Assembly (NCBI GenBank): GCA_008973525.1
Contig: WACJ01000514.1
Location: 1,240,001 to 1,304,000, forward strand
From: Stenopsyche tienmushanensis
Lineage: Eukaryota > Arthropoda > Insecta > Trichoptera > Stenopsychidae
Direction of reading: 5' to 3'
Length of the DNA: 64,000 bases
Below the pieces are notes generated by a model. It was not told the DNA's origin and ran no database searches. It saw only the letters and a program-made list of their open reading frames with translations. Positions 45,104 to 56,009 of the stretch are shown here, piece by piece (position 1 is the stretch's first letter; the number at the start of each line of letters is the position of its first letter). The position numbers and the translations under genes were made by a program.

Positions 45104-45455
45104 ATAGGTTAGCTTGAAGTGTTTTGACAGTTTTTTGTCGAGTTTTGTGCAAAATTTGATCGCCCAATACTAGCAGATTCTTAGCATCCCACCCAACCGA
45201 TTTGAAGACGTTGCGATCAGTAGGGGTGCGGCAAAAAATATGTTTCATGACTTTTGGGATGCACCTTGTATATTTAAATGTACTTCATTTGATTCCAGGA
45301 TCTTTCTCCTACTGTTTGGAACGACAGAGTGCTGCCATTTTTTCGATTAATCTATGATAAATATTTAAAAATTGAAGTAGGGCTCCTCCAAAAAAATGCC
45401 TTTTCAATGTCCATAACAGCAATTAGAACGAAACAAAGGTGTATGAATAGATGAT

Positions 45456-45461
45456 TTTATT
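45456..45461 (-). promoter_or_regulatory. Poly(A) signal of CPR gene 2
   Basis: AATAAA on the minus strand about 80 nt past the stop. Confidence 0.5.
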
Positions 45462-45541
45462 ATTTTTTCATTTTGGGTATTTATAAAAATAAATTAAAAA
45501 TTAAAGATTGATTAGGAAGAGCCGATGGTCAGAGTTTGTGC

Positions 45542-45950
45542 TTAGGCGACGACAGATTTGGGAAGATGGTCTCCGGTGGCGTGGAATCCATTGGCGTCAG
45601 ATACGTATACGGTACGGAAGACTTGTCCATCAGGAGCGGTGAAGGTGTATTCTCCTTGTTTGACGAGGACGTAATCCTTGCCATCGGCGGTTGGCTTCAA
45701 GACTCCTTGTTCGCTGACTGAAGTTCCATCAGCGCTCAAGTATCTAAGGGCGAATTGTCCAGATTCGTCATGCTTTTCGGTCCTTTCCAAGACTGGGATA
45801 ATCTTGGTGGCAGCATCAGCGATGGCCATGGATGCGACGGCGAAGAGGCACAATGCGAAGATCTAGCAAATCAAAATTTCAAAATCAATGACAAATCATA
45901 AATTCAAAAATAATACAAGTTAAATGCAACGAAATACTTACGAATTTCAT
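45542..45950 (-). CDS. RR-1-type cuticular protein (CPR gene 2)
   Basis: Exon 1 is 45950-45942 (ATG AAA TTC), intron of 79 bp, exon 2 45862-45542; 109 residues. Signal peptide MKFIFALCLFAVASMAIA. The conserved start of the mature chain (TKIIPVLERTEK) leads to the chitin-binding region GEYTFTAPDGQVFRTVY and SDANGFHATGDHLPKSVVA. It is the most diverged of the four: Y to F and N to D changes in the core and DANG instead of DFDG, closer to the usual ADENG of RR-1 proteins. Role as for CPR gene 1: secreted, chitin-binding cuticle component. Confidence 0.93.
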
Positions 45951-46023
45951 TTTTGTTGGAGGAGTTCTTTCTTCGCACTTGAAGGAAGTTTGGAGAATGA
46001 TAATTTTGATAAGCGAAAACGTC

Positions 46024-46031
46024 TTTATATA
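46024..46031 (-). promoter_or_regulatory. TATA box of CPR gene 2
   Basis: TATATAAA on the minus strand, 74-81 bp before the ATG. Confidence 0.7.
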
Positions 46032-46034
46032 TGC

Positions 46035-47135
46035 TCACCAGGGATAATTAGCAAAATGGCGAAGTTTGCGATAGAACAAATAAACACATTGGATCAAATG
46101 TCATTAAGCTAATTAATATTTTGTTGGGTACTAGTTTGCGAAATTGCCCCTGGCTTTTGGGTTATTGCGATTGTGAACCTGTTAACTGTTTATTTTGATG
46201 GAAGATTGCGAATATAATTTCAAGCACACTTGCACCAAATTAAAGCTATTCAATGTGATACAAACATCATTTTTCATATTTGATACCAATTTTTAACAAA
46301 TTCGTAAATAAAATGCATCGTTATAAATGTCAACAAATGTAATAATATTTGTTTAAATTATTTGAATTTTAACTTGTTAGTGCCTAATATTCATAAACTA
46401 ATATCTATTCCATTATCGTTTTATAAACATAAATCCCATTAAGGATATACGTTGTAACAGTTTGCATCTATATAAAGTTATTTAATCAAGTCTTTTGTGT
46501 GTGTAAGCCTTAGTTACTGTCATTATGACTTTAATTAATTTTCTAAGACAAATATGCAGAAATAATGTCATACAATTGAACACGTGATGCTGTTTAGATT
46601 GCGTTGATACAGCGAGTTATATTATGGTTTCAAATCCAAATTGTGGAAAATTTTTTGACCATAACAACATATTTGGGAGATCAAATGACTTAACATATTC
46701 CGATCGATCATCTTTATTAGGGTTTTTTTCTGTATTTAAAAATGTAAATACTAGGGTGATTATTAAACTCGGGCAGGGCCATCTAGAAATGAGTGAACTT
46801 GGTGGATAATAATTGAAAAATAAAATGTTCATTTAAATAATTCTTATATCAATAATTTGTGGAAAATAATAGGAGTATAAGTCAATCGTCATGGATACAA
46901 ATCTAAGAGGTGTAGCTGGGCGACCACATTTTTAAAACTATATACACTATCAAAAAACCATGTAAAAATGGTTGTCAATAGATCCATAAAATGGATTGCT
47001 AAAAAGCCCCTAAAAATGCGCACAAGAAAAACTATTCCTTACAATAGTATCTTTTGGAGGTTGCTTGTATTCGTTAACCAACATGGTATCAATAGAAGAT
47101 GTTGAGAACGGATAGACAGCGTCTTGATGACGAGT
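46035..47135. other. No gene seen
   Basis: AT-rich upstream flank of CPR gene 2 and ordinary intergenic DNA. Confidence 0.4.
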
Positions 47136-47139
47136 CCAT

Positions 47140-47605
47140 GCTATAGGCTGCTGTGCTGTTTGTTCCGAGTACCTTCAGACAGGCCACATATGCGTGTCTT
47201 CCATTGCTCTTTTGATCTCCTGAGAAACGTTACCCGCAGAGATTCCAGGTGCTCAACCTTTTCACTTGGGAGGAAGAGCGGGGAATACTCCCCGCCTTCA
47301 TAGGCGATGAACGAGTATCGAAAGAAGGAATGATGGATTCGATGCTAAAGAACGAGGAAGAATCGATGGCCTGGAGAGACTTCGCCTCCGAGGTGATAAT
47401 GTTTAAAGAAGATGCTGAAAGGATAAGACGACGAGCAGCCACGGCTGCTCAGAGGGATTAAGCCGAGCCGAACCGGTAAGGAAGGTGGGTATTTGAGCTG
47501 AGTGTCGTTCTTGGCAAATGCCTAACGGTTGAGCTAGGCATGGCAAGAGATGAACAAGAAGGTTTTTAGTAAGTAAGCGCTCAATTCGGAATCCCACACA
47601 CTATT
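47140..47605 (+). pseudogene. R1-like LINE C-terminus (second family)
   Basis: Frame from 47,249: LFTWEEERGILPAFIGDERV then MLKNEEESMAWRDFASEV and a basic tail KEDAERIRRRAATAAQRD with a stop. The C-terminal helix is characteristic of R1-clade ORF2 (SEEAWxAVAxFAEEVMRRKEEAERERR). The CCHC knuckle region upstream is out of frame. The 3' UTR contains GGTTTTTAGTAAGTAAGCG and CCCACACACTA. Confidence 0.7.
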
Positions 47606-47639
47606 ATCGGGGACGGTCTTGGCAGAACTTATAAAAAAT

Positions 47640-48030
47640 TACTCCTTGCGAAAAAAATAGAATATCCTTTAGCCAAAGAGGAAGACCCGGAATGGCTCTC
47701 GCCTATTAATATGGTTCCTTCAATGCTAAAGAATGCTAGGGCATGGAATGCGTAGTGCAAGTATACAAAGTGGGTTATGCAGCTAGAAAGAGGATGCGGA
47801 ACATAAGAGGAGAAGACGACCTATAGAAACATCCTCCATCGAGCTGACCCAACTGATTTGAGCTGACATAATGGAAGAGCCTAGAAGGGATACATCAATG
47901 CTACCCTAGTGCAATACTTAACTAATAGTTGGGTGGCAGCAGAAGAAGAGGTGGGTTTTAGTGAGTAAAAATCCCACACTACCACCAGAATGATGGTGTC
48001 TTTTGAAGATTCCCCCTTTTGAAGATTTTA
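47640..48030 (+). pseudogene. R1-like LINE 3' end
   Basis: ATGGTTCCTTCAATGCTAAAG then GCATGGAATGCGTAGTGCAA corresponds to the MVPSML ... AWNAWCKY segment at 32.76 kb, with W changed to a stop. The 3' end CCACCAGAATGATGGTGTCTTTTGAA is the same as that of insertion A at 44.86 kb. It sits in tandem behind another LINE end. Confidence 0.7.
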
Positions 48031-48159
48031 TTTTTATTTTATTTTATTTTATTTGGAATATCAACAGCTGATAATACAAAGTAGAAAGATACAATAAACA
48101 ACTCAAAGCTAATAAAAGATATTCGCCAATAGAAACGAAGTACAAAAAGAGAGAAAAAA

Positions 48160-48428
48160 AAAAAAAGTCACTAAATACATCTTTACAAAAATAATAATGA
48201 TAATAATAATAATAACAATTAATAATGTTTAATAATAACAATAAAAATAGTAATATCCAATAATAAATAAAAACAAATATAATAATCAATAATAATAAAT
48301 AATCGTAAATAATAATAATAATAATAAATAATCACAATTAATAATAATAATATAATAATAACTGATAATAATAAATAATCACAATTAATAATAATGAAAT
48401 AATTAAAATAACTAATAATAATTTTTTT
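48160..48428. repeat. AT-rich (AAT)n-type microsatellite
   Basis: Many interrupted runs of AAT/AATAAT. On the minus strand it follows directly after the LINE C-terminus at 48,445, so it may be that element's simple-repeat tail (inference). Confidence 0.75.
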
Positions 48429-48444
48429 TTATAAAGTTTGCATA

Positions 48445-48969
48445 TTAGGCCCCGAAGCTAAAAAATGAATTGGTAATGGCTTGTTTTGCTGTATTAATTT
48501 CAGTATTAAAAAGGTCAAAATTGTAAATTTCACAAAGTTTATTGAAATTGTGGCTAGTTCGCAGAATGTAGCTATTACTTCTATAGTGGGTATTTGAATG
48601 AGGCACATACAGCAGCGAGCTATGGCGAAGAGGAGCAGATGAGGTTCTTATGCTGATTTTCGAGAGAAGGTCCGGACAATCAACCTCGCTTTGGGCTATT
48701 TTGAAAAAGAGGGCAACGTCAGCGATAATACGTCGTTTGTCTAGCGGTAGTAAATGATGCCTCCTACAGTGCAATTCATAAAATCTAGATTCAAATTTAT
48801 TGTGCGTTCGATAGCTTATAAACCGCAGGAACTTTCTCTGGACGTTTTCTATGCGAGAAGTATATTTATCATAAGAAGGATTCCAAATTTGCGAGGCATA
48901 TTCTAAGTGACTAAAGCAAACAAATTTTCGTTTATCAAAAAACACCGTAGCAGTCATAATATTAAACAT
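48445..48969 (-). pseudogene. Jockey/CR1-like LINE, ORF2 C-terminal part
   Basis: A 174-codon open frame: HLEYASQIWNPSYDKY, then SRIENVQRKFLRFISYRTHN, a stretch with LPLDKRRIIADVALFFKIAQ, then SEVDCPDLLSKISI and SNSYILRTSHNFN. This is the standard C-terminus after the RT domain of Jockey/CR1-type LINEs (LEYASxxWNPxYxxxIxxIExVQRKFLR ... RRxxxDxxFLxKLxxGxxDCPxLL). The upstream RT domain is absent (5' truncation near 48,960), but the frame is uninterrupted, so insertion was probably fairly recent. Confidence 0.85.
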
Positions 48970-51790
48970 AAGATTTTATCCAAGCCTCTTTATGACTTTT
49001 AAATATGAATTCATTTAGATAACTTTTAGATGTATCCTCTCTTATGTACATGTTTGTACATCCATATGTGCACCAATGGACCATGTACAGTATTGATCCA
49101 GTCAACTCACTGCAGTATGTGAGTCTAATACCTGGATACGAATTCTTTGTGGGTGCACGTGGAATGGAATATATGTGCTAAAATGAATTTATTTTTCTTA
49201 TATATAATTTTCTTTTTGAAAATATATTATTCATAGGCTAGGAAAATCTCAGAATTTATTGCTGTGCCTTGTAATGATCTTGTTAGATTGACTGTGTATA
49301 TTAATATGGATTGGAATGGATGGTGTGAGTTTTCTAGCAATACTATTTAACGTCACTGAGAACAGTTTCACACCTGGTACATCATATGTGATCCTGGTAA
49401 ATGTATTTCAAGACAGTGTGAGTGCTTGTAGAAATACACTTGTGTATCATGTAAACATGCGGAAGATGTACCAACATTCACCTTGTAACTAAATGGTTTC
49501 ATGGAAAGACAATTTGTGTAACACACACAGCATAAGTGATAATTATCCGCACTTATTGCGATCAAGATCTATATTGATAATGACCATGAATCAATCAGTA
49601 TGCAAATATCAATGGTCGAAATGCACTTGCACTTATAATTTTATTTATATTATATGTCAGCCTTACATTATTCGTCTTTGTCATCGCAAGAGCGATTGTT
49701 GCCCTTTAGCCTTTATCGTCAATAAAGTGAATTAGCATTATAATTGCTGAATGCAAATTAATTGTTTTCAACTTTAAATGAAATATTTTAACTTATTAAT
49801 ATTGCAAAAAATATATTTTTATTATTTAATGTCAAAATAAAATAATATATTAATTCCATGTGGCAAACGTAAAGTACGTCACCATTTCTGTGTTCCTAAT
49901 ACTCATACGTCAAAAAACACGTGGAAATTTGACGGATGGAAGTGCTCAACCCGTTGATGACTATAACATTGAAAAAATTATACAAATATATTATTTATTT
50001 TACGAAGCAATAGAATATCTAAAACATAAAAATACCAACAAAAAAAAATTAAATACTGAATCTATTATTTCGATTCGGGCGTAACCTGATTTCATTAGGT
50101 ATGAAAAAGTAATTACTGAGACGATTAATACTCGTAAAAGTTGTACATATAAGGTCACTTATCGATTTGCAACAATGACTTCAATATCAATTAAAAATAA
50201 TGACAATTTTGTCATTCTTTTCGTCTAACTTGAGCATAATACATCACTTAACACGTTCATAGGATTTTTTCACTTTACACTTTTTCTTCTTCATTTTAAG
50301 TATTTATTCGCATTTTCTTTCATCAATCTCCGTTATATAACTCTGGAGTACAGTGACTGGATCAGATGTTTTATCTACTGTCACATACTGCAAGACAAAA
50401 TCCTTTTTATTGCGCTGAAACAGTTCCAAGCAGCGCTATGAATTGTCGATGTAAGATTAGAACGTTTTTATATCAAATTTTTTGCTATGTAAACATATCT
50501 CTTCGTATTAAAATAAAGAGTTAAATTTATTAACAGCTCGTATTAATGAAAAAAAATTAGCTTTGAAGCGAAAAGAGGAAAAAATTATTCAAATGTTTGC
50601 GCTACAGTAGTAAGTAGGTGTTGTGATAATGGATATAATCTGCAATAAGATCAAACAAGAAAATAAAATAAAGCAGAAGCAGACATAAATTAAATCTGAT
50701 TTTAATTTATAATATTTAGAATTTTTTTTCAATGCACATAAAAATTGATTGGTATTACTTTTATGCTTGTATTATGATATTGTGAAAAATGCTTTTAAAT
50801 TTTGAATGTTAATATACATTGCATTTAAACAGACAACATAAAATCCCAGGGGACGTGGGCGTTTCGCCATCTCAATCAGATATATTCCCACAAAATAAAA
50901 AGAAACAAATTTTACGACATATACAATGCACTCACAAAAAATGGATATGTGGTAAATATATACGCAGTACGAGTGGGAGCAAGAGGTATATCAAGGAAAT
51001 CTCTCTACAACCTTTTAAAATATCATAGTTTATCAAGATCTACTGTAAATTCTACAATGGAACGCGTATCAAAAACAGCATAAGTGAATTTGGCTAGGCA
51101 GGGAAAGGAATGCAGGTAGTGAAGGTGGCACCCACATGAATAATCCACGTATTGCTAAGATGCTTGTCTCTCTTTGTTTTACAGGATATTAAATTTATGT
51201 TGAAGAGAATAAGTTAAAGAAGTTATTAATGGAATATAAAAAAAAACATTTTTATAGCAGTAATAGCTTCTTTTTCATATTGCGGTGGCTATTAAGTTTT
51301 GAGATTAGCAATATGATCATCTGAAGAATGAAAGAATCTATATTGTAAAATATTCCGGTGCCATCAATAGTGAATGGCATTTTTGAGGTGGCTTTTAGGA
51401 ATCCTTTTTGTAGGAATATTGCCAACCATTTTGATATGGTTTTCCATATACATATGTTTAAATATGTGGTCGACAACTACACCTCCTGTTTAAATCCTCC
51501 TGAATTACAAGTCTGACCGCTTAATCGCGGGACTACCTATAGGTCAATGTCAATAGGTCTACCTATAGGTTAGATTATTAATAAAGAACAGAGGAAGAAG
51601 AAAATTATGAAGAATATCCAAAATGAATGTTATATTAGGCTTCAATTTTATTATCAAAAAAAAAAATGAAAGAATATAGAAGATTGATCTTTTAATTTGA
51701 CCATTGATTGGCCAATTATTCTATCTGAGCGGAACTTTGACGTCATTTAACATTGGATTTGATTTATTTTTCGAGATTTATAGACCTGGG
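48970..51790. other. No gene supported
   Basis: AT-rich. A 74-codon frame at 49,860 lacks an ATG start and any recognisable domain. Confidence 0.4.
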
Positions 51791-51794
51791 GTCA

Positions 51795-51995
51795 TAAACA
51801 ATCATCGGGCATATACCGGTTAAGTGCACATACGTGCGAAGGCATCTCGTATACACACGTAAATGCATTTGTATGCGCCAAAGAGCCATGCGCAATGTAT
51901 TGATCTGTTTAACTCTTCGCGTTCTGCCGTCCTAATACAACGATTTCAAAAAGCAAGTGACGCACCATGCGGTACGTGAAATGACCACACATGAC
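51795..51995 (+). repeat. Alpha-2 module
   Basis: ATACCGGTTAAGTGCACATACG, ACGTAAATGCATTTGTATGCGCC, then TTCTGCCGTCCTAATACAACG and CACCATGCGGTACGTG. Arms TGCACATAC and GTATGCGCA keep most pairing. Confidence 0.55.
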
Positions 51996-52263
51996 CACAT
52001 ATAAAATATAATTAAAAATATAAAATAAATTAATATCTAAAAATCCTTTATTGGACTTAAACCACTCTTATAGGAGAATTTTCTAGGGAAAATATTTTTT
52101 TTATTGAAACGTCTTCCACACACGTTTCATTTAGAATTACCCGAAAATTAATTTTAGGTAGGGAGTACCTATGATCAAGTAGCGAAACTCTAATTAGTAT
52201 AGCACTTTGAGTAGTGAGGTAATTTAAAATCTTCATAGTCTTAGATGATATATTTGCTTGTCC

Positions 52264-52580
52264 ACCACTTATCTGTCAGGACCGCGCAGTGTGTATGAAG
52301 CTCGTGTTTAAATAAATAAACACTGTTGATAGCACACAATATTCGTTCATATATTCGCTTAAAGATAAACAATTCACTTGAAATCGTTTAATTTGGGTTA
52401 TTATTACATGATAAATTTGGGTTAGCGATCTATACAATCGTACGATGTACGCAAGACACTTTCTGCAGACAGTTTCTGTCTAACTTCGAGCTCATCGTAT
52501 AAGAATGCTCTTTCTGAATTATGTATTAATTCGATCGCAAATACGCGACTGAATTCATCAAAAGGTTAAAATTTTATTTT
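52264..52580 (+). mobile_element. LTR-like repeat family (copy 3)
   Basis: TGTCAGGACCGCGCAGTGTG, AAATAAATAAACACTGTTGATAG, CACACAATATTCG, AGCGATCTATACAATCGTACG, GAATGCTCTTTCTGAATTATG, TCGATCGCAAATACGCGACTG. Same orientation as 19,976 and collinear with it. Confidence 0.55.
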
Positions 52581-52782
52581 AATGATTTTTATATATCTAG
52601 CCACTCATTTTTAAATCCAAAAAATGGACCTTAATCTTTTATCTTAATCCTTAATTTTCCTTAATCTGGATTTGAACCGAAACCTTTATAATAATAGTTT
52701 AGGATCTAATCCACTTTATCAACACTTGTTCGTTCTTCATTTGAATTTATAGGAAATAAATCAATGAAATTTTTTATTTTTA

Positions 52783-52788
52783 TTTATT
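52783..52788 (-). promoter_or_regulatory. Poly(A) signal of CPR gene 3
   Basis: AATAAA on the minus strand just past the stop; a second one lies at 52,773-52,778. Confidence 0.5.
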
Positions 52789-52798
52789 AATTGATTAA

Positions 52799-53202
52799 TT
52801 ATGCTACTACAGAAACAGGCAAATGGTCTCCAAATGCTCTGAATCCATCAAAGTCCGATACATATTTGGTACGAATGACTTGTCCATTAGGAGCATTGTA
52901 TGAATATTCACCTTCCTTGATAAGGGCAGAACCTTTGCCATCAGGATTAGCCTTCAAATATCCTCTTTCGCTGAAGACGGTTCCATCGGCGCTGACATAC
53001 CGAAGGGTGAATTCTCCCGATTGTTCGCGTGTCTCTGTCCTTTCCAGGACGGGGATAATTTTAAAGATGCCTTCAGGGACGGCCATGGTTGCTCCGATGG
53101 CGAACAGCATGAATAATGTAACCTAAATCATACCAAAGTATTAAATATATATGCATGTTTCAAATAAATATACAAACACTGATAAATGCTCACAATCTGC
53201 AT
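52799..53202 (-). CDS. RR-1-type cuticular protein (CPR gene 3)
   Basis: Exon 1 is 53202-53194 (ATG CAG ATT), donor GTGAGC, 71-bp intron, exon 2 53122-52799; 110 residues. The tiny first exon was found by analogy with CPR gene 4 (MQT); its phase, size and distance to the TATA box all fit. Signal peptide MQIVTLFMLFAIGATMA, mature start VPEGIFKIIPVLERTETREQ, chitin-binding core GEYSYNAPNGQVIRTKY with SDFDGFRAFGDHLP. The C-terminus is PVSVVA where the others have PKSVVA. About nine in ten residues of exon 2 match CPR gene 4, which lies 2.2 kb away on the other strand, pointing to an inverted duplication. Confidence 0.92.
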
Positions 53203-53272
53203 ATTGATTGATTGAAGTTTTCTTATCTTCCGAAGACAAAATAGGAATGATAACTTCTACCAATTCATTGGC

Positions 53273-53280
53273 AATATATA
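53273..53280 (-). promoter_or_regulatory. TATA box of CPR gene 3
   Basis: TATATATT on the minus strand, 71-78 bp before the ATG; its position supports the choice of the small first exon. Confidence 0.6.
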
Positions 53281-53289
53281 CCAAAAATA

Positions 53290-54035
53290 TTTCAATTTTA
53301 ATGAACAATGCTTTGCATTTAAACAAGGTCATATTTGATTGCTCTTCCGTATTTTATCAATCGATTTCTCATTAGTAAGCCAGTAGAAGAGTTAATAGAA
53401 TCTATTTATCAGATAAGATCAATGTTATTGCCAATTGCTTAAATATCACAGCCAAATCGGAAGTGAACACAAAACGACAGAGAAATTTAAAGCGCAGGAT
53501 GTGAAAAATTCCTTGAAAACACAGCCACTCTAAAAACAAATTGGGGTTGATTTGAAAAGCAAAATAAAACGTCATCCTTCATGCGGTAAAATGGAACCCT
53601 ATGATAACGAGATTCCATTGTGAAAGAAAGCGAAGAACGTTTGTGATCTCAAAAGGGCCATATCGAATAATATATCCCATAATTGATCCTTAAAATTGTT
53701 TGAATTTGTGTATACGGGTCCTTTGTGAACGCTTTCATATTATCAATTATTCATTTTGCATCCGAATCTGCGATACGCAATCCAAAATATATAATAAGAT
53801 TGCTAATTAACATTGAACAATCATTATAATAAACATGTAATTTTTTGCTATAAGTTCATACATCTGCCGTCGCCCGCACTAACTAAATCGCTCGGTCAAT
53901 ATTAACCATCTTCTCATATATATTTGTTCAACTTTAACCATATAAAAAACACTTTAATCGTTATTAATTAAGTAGAAAAGCTTAATTTAAATATTTGGGA
54001 AATTTTCAAACCCATAATAAATAAACTGGCAGTTT
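53290..54035. other. Upstream flank of CPR gene 3
   Basis: Nothing recognisable apart from AT-rich DNA. Confidence 0.4.
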
Positions 54036-54039
54036 ATTA

Positions 54040-54345
54040 CAAAGCGCACGGGTTCGTTCTTCTGTCGTGATATTTTTATTCTACACGAGAGATCTGGCTG
54101 CAGGAGGGACGACATCCCGCAGCCAAGGCTAACTGACGAATCTCCCGATTCCCGGCTCCTGCGCGTCACTAACCAACCGGCAACGGTGCACGCGCAAGAA
54201 GCGATCGGTCGGTATGCAGGTGTAATGTCTCCGCAGGGCCACAAGAGATGGCGCTGTTAAAATAACACATTGCACATGAAGAGAGATGGAAGATATCGCT
54301 GCTAACAGCGCTACTACGTGGGGATGATAAATCGCACTGATATCT
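54040..54345 (+). mobile_element. Repeat family D (copy 3, internally shortened)
   Basis: CGGGTTCGTTCTTCTGTCG, TGGCTGCAGGAGGGACGAC, AAGCGATCGGTCGGTATGCA, TGTCTCCGCAGGGCCACAAG, CGCTGTTAAAATAACACATTG, TCGCTGCTAACAGCGCTAC. The middle (GTTGCTGGACGAATGG part) is missing. It lies between the divergent CPR genes 3 and 4. Confidence 0.75.
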
Positions 54346-55290
54346 CAACATACACAGAGTGGTATTATTTTCATGGTAAGTTGTGGTACAGGGGTGTCTC
54401 ATTTGAATAAAATCATTATTTTATATAACACTATCGACTATCCAGTATGCGTTGCAATACCACGTGCGCTTAGTAATTACGTGATTTATTGCTTCAGGCC
54501 ACGTGTAGCGCGGGCTGAAAGGCTAGGATCGACTGTCATCGTCTCTTCACCGCATTGAATGCGCATCTTTTCTCGGATGATGATGACCGCAAAATGAATT
54601 GCGCACACAAATAATGTTTGCACTAATTCAAAAATGTTCACGGAAATACGCAATATAACCCCTCAAAGTTTCACTGCAATCCGATGAATGGTATAGCAAT
54701 GTATACGGGACAAACGGATCACAGACCACAGACATTTTTTCACAAAAACGAATTTCTTGCGGGTCTGTTTGCTATCGGATCGTGGATGAGTCAAAAAGGA
54801 GAAATAAGATAGATAAGTTTTGATGAAGGGTCCTCAGCTACGAGCCTGCTGGTAAAAATACGTCTTCCCGCAGACAATAAATTCACTAAACTCGCTTTCT
54901 ACATATTTAACAAAAGATATGCGTTTCCTGAACCGTGTCTCGATCCAAATTGATTTCAAAAGAGTCTTATTAAAAAAAAACTTTTCAGACAATCTGAATA
55001 AAAATCAAGCGAAAGACGAATTACAATGTTTAGATTAAGTCTTTCTAATTAAAATTTTGGCTACATGCTTGCGAAATAAACATGATTATGAATCTTTAAA
55101 AAATATTTTATTTTCCTTATTGTAAATTAGTTGAATATTTCAATTGGAATAAGCACTAAGAAGATATAAGAATGATCTATATTAGAATTTTAAAAACTTG
55201 ATGTAGGAAGTAAGTAAAGATAACTCGTTATGTATTCTCTAATTGTATCGATTCTTCGTAACCAAAAACTAGTTCCATATCGCCATCCAA
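54345..55290. other. Intergenic, no gene seen
   Basis: A less AT-rich patch at 54,440-54,570 precedes AT-rich DNA leading to the CPR gene 4 promoter. Confidence 0.4.
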
Positions 55291-55294
55291 AATG

Positions 55295-55302
55295 TATATA
55301 AG
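55295..55302 (+). promoter_or_regulatory. TATA box of CPR gene 4
   Basis: TATATAAG, 74-81 bp before the ATG. Confidence 0.7.
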
Positions 55303-55375
55303 AAAATTTTCATAGATTCAATCTATTCGTACAATTAGTGCTTCACTGAAAGACACAAGTGCTTCAAAAATCACA

Positions 55376-55970
55376 ATGCAGACCGTACGTAAAGTTTTAA
55401 TTTATTTATATGGTTTTGAGATCTTCAAAGGGTTTATGAAGGTGTCTTTTCAAAGAAAAGTTTTTGTAATTCAATAATACATCAAATTTAAACGGCTCCG
55501 AGAAAATTTATAATTCGATTTTCCCGCCCAAAGTGAATGCCTAACTAAGTTACAATGCTAGGAAACACAATTGAAACATCAAATACGTGTGGAAATTGAT
55601 ACAAACACTCTTCATAAAAATACCTCCAATAATCAAATTATTTCAGATTACTTTCTTCGTCCTGTTCGCCATCGCCGGAGCCATGGCTACCCCTGAAGGA
55701 CTTTTCAAGATCATCCCCGTCTTGGAGAGGACGGAGACACGCGAGCAGTCGGGAGAATTCACCCTCCGCTACGTCAGCGCCGATGGAACCGTCTTCAGCG
55801 AAAAAGGATATTTGAAGCCCAATCCCGATGGAAAAGGATCCGCCCTCATTAAGGAAGGTGAATATTCATACAATGCCCCCAATGGACAAGTCATTCGCAC
55901 CAAGTACATATCGGACTTCGATGGATTCAGAGCCTTTGGTGATCATTTGCCCAAGTCCGTCGTAGCTTAA
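55376..55970 (+). CDS. RR-1-type cuticular protein (CPR gene 4)
   Basis: Exon 1 is 55376-55384 (ATG CAG ACC), donor GTACGT, 262-bp intron, exon 2 55647-55970; 110 residues. An open frame starting at 55,587 reads through intron sequence and is not the real start: the acceptor TTTCAG at 55,646 and the TATA spacing favour MQT. Signal peptide MQTITFFVLFAIAGAMA, mature start TPEGLFKIIPVLERTETREQ, chitin-binding core GEYSYNAPNGQVIRTKY, SDFDGFRAFGDHLPKSVVA. Exon 2 favours C/G-ending codons more than its minus-strand twin, as in highly expressed genes. Confidence 0.94.
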
Positions 55971-55997
55971 ATTTTAAATATAAACTAAAAAAAATAT

Positions 55998-56003
55998 AAT
56001 AAA
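55998..56003 (+). promoter_or_regulatory. Poly(A) signal of CPR gene 4
   Basis: AATAAA 28 nt past the stop codon. Confidence 0.7.
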
Positions 56004-56009
56004 ACTGCC

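Larger units (their letters stand above)
43960..45268 (-). mobile_element. mariner-family relic with two nested LINE insertions
   Basis: Inverted termini: AAGGTATATCCCAAAAGTCATG at the left, and at the right (45,243-45,267) the reverse complement of AAGGTGCATCCCAAAAGTCATG; 23 of 25 bases match. The minus-strand frame at 44,379-44,140 reads SKSEEKTMSIIFYNNKVVVH then KEPVPQRRIVNAAYYVDVLE, the middle of a mariner transposase. The frame then breaks, resuming as HKRGLREGVPD and FMTFGIYLK near the terminus. The rest of the transposase is deleted. Two LINE 3' ends sit at 44,447-44,883 and 44,899-45,103. Confidence 0.85.

Noticed and set aside
49860..50084. 74-codon frame with a hydrophobic start
   Set aside because: No ATG at its start and no domain; the hydrophobic stretch is short and the rest is low-complexity Lys/Asn.
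55587..55646. Alternative upstream start for CPR gene 4
   Set aside because: It reads through the 3' part of an intron; the acceptor at 55,646, the three-codon exon at 55,376 and the TATA spacing fit the other family members better.
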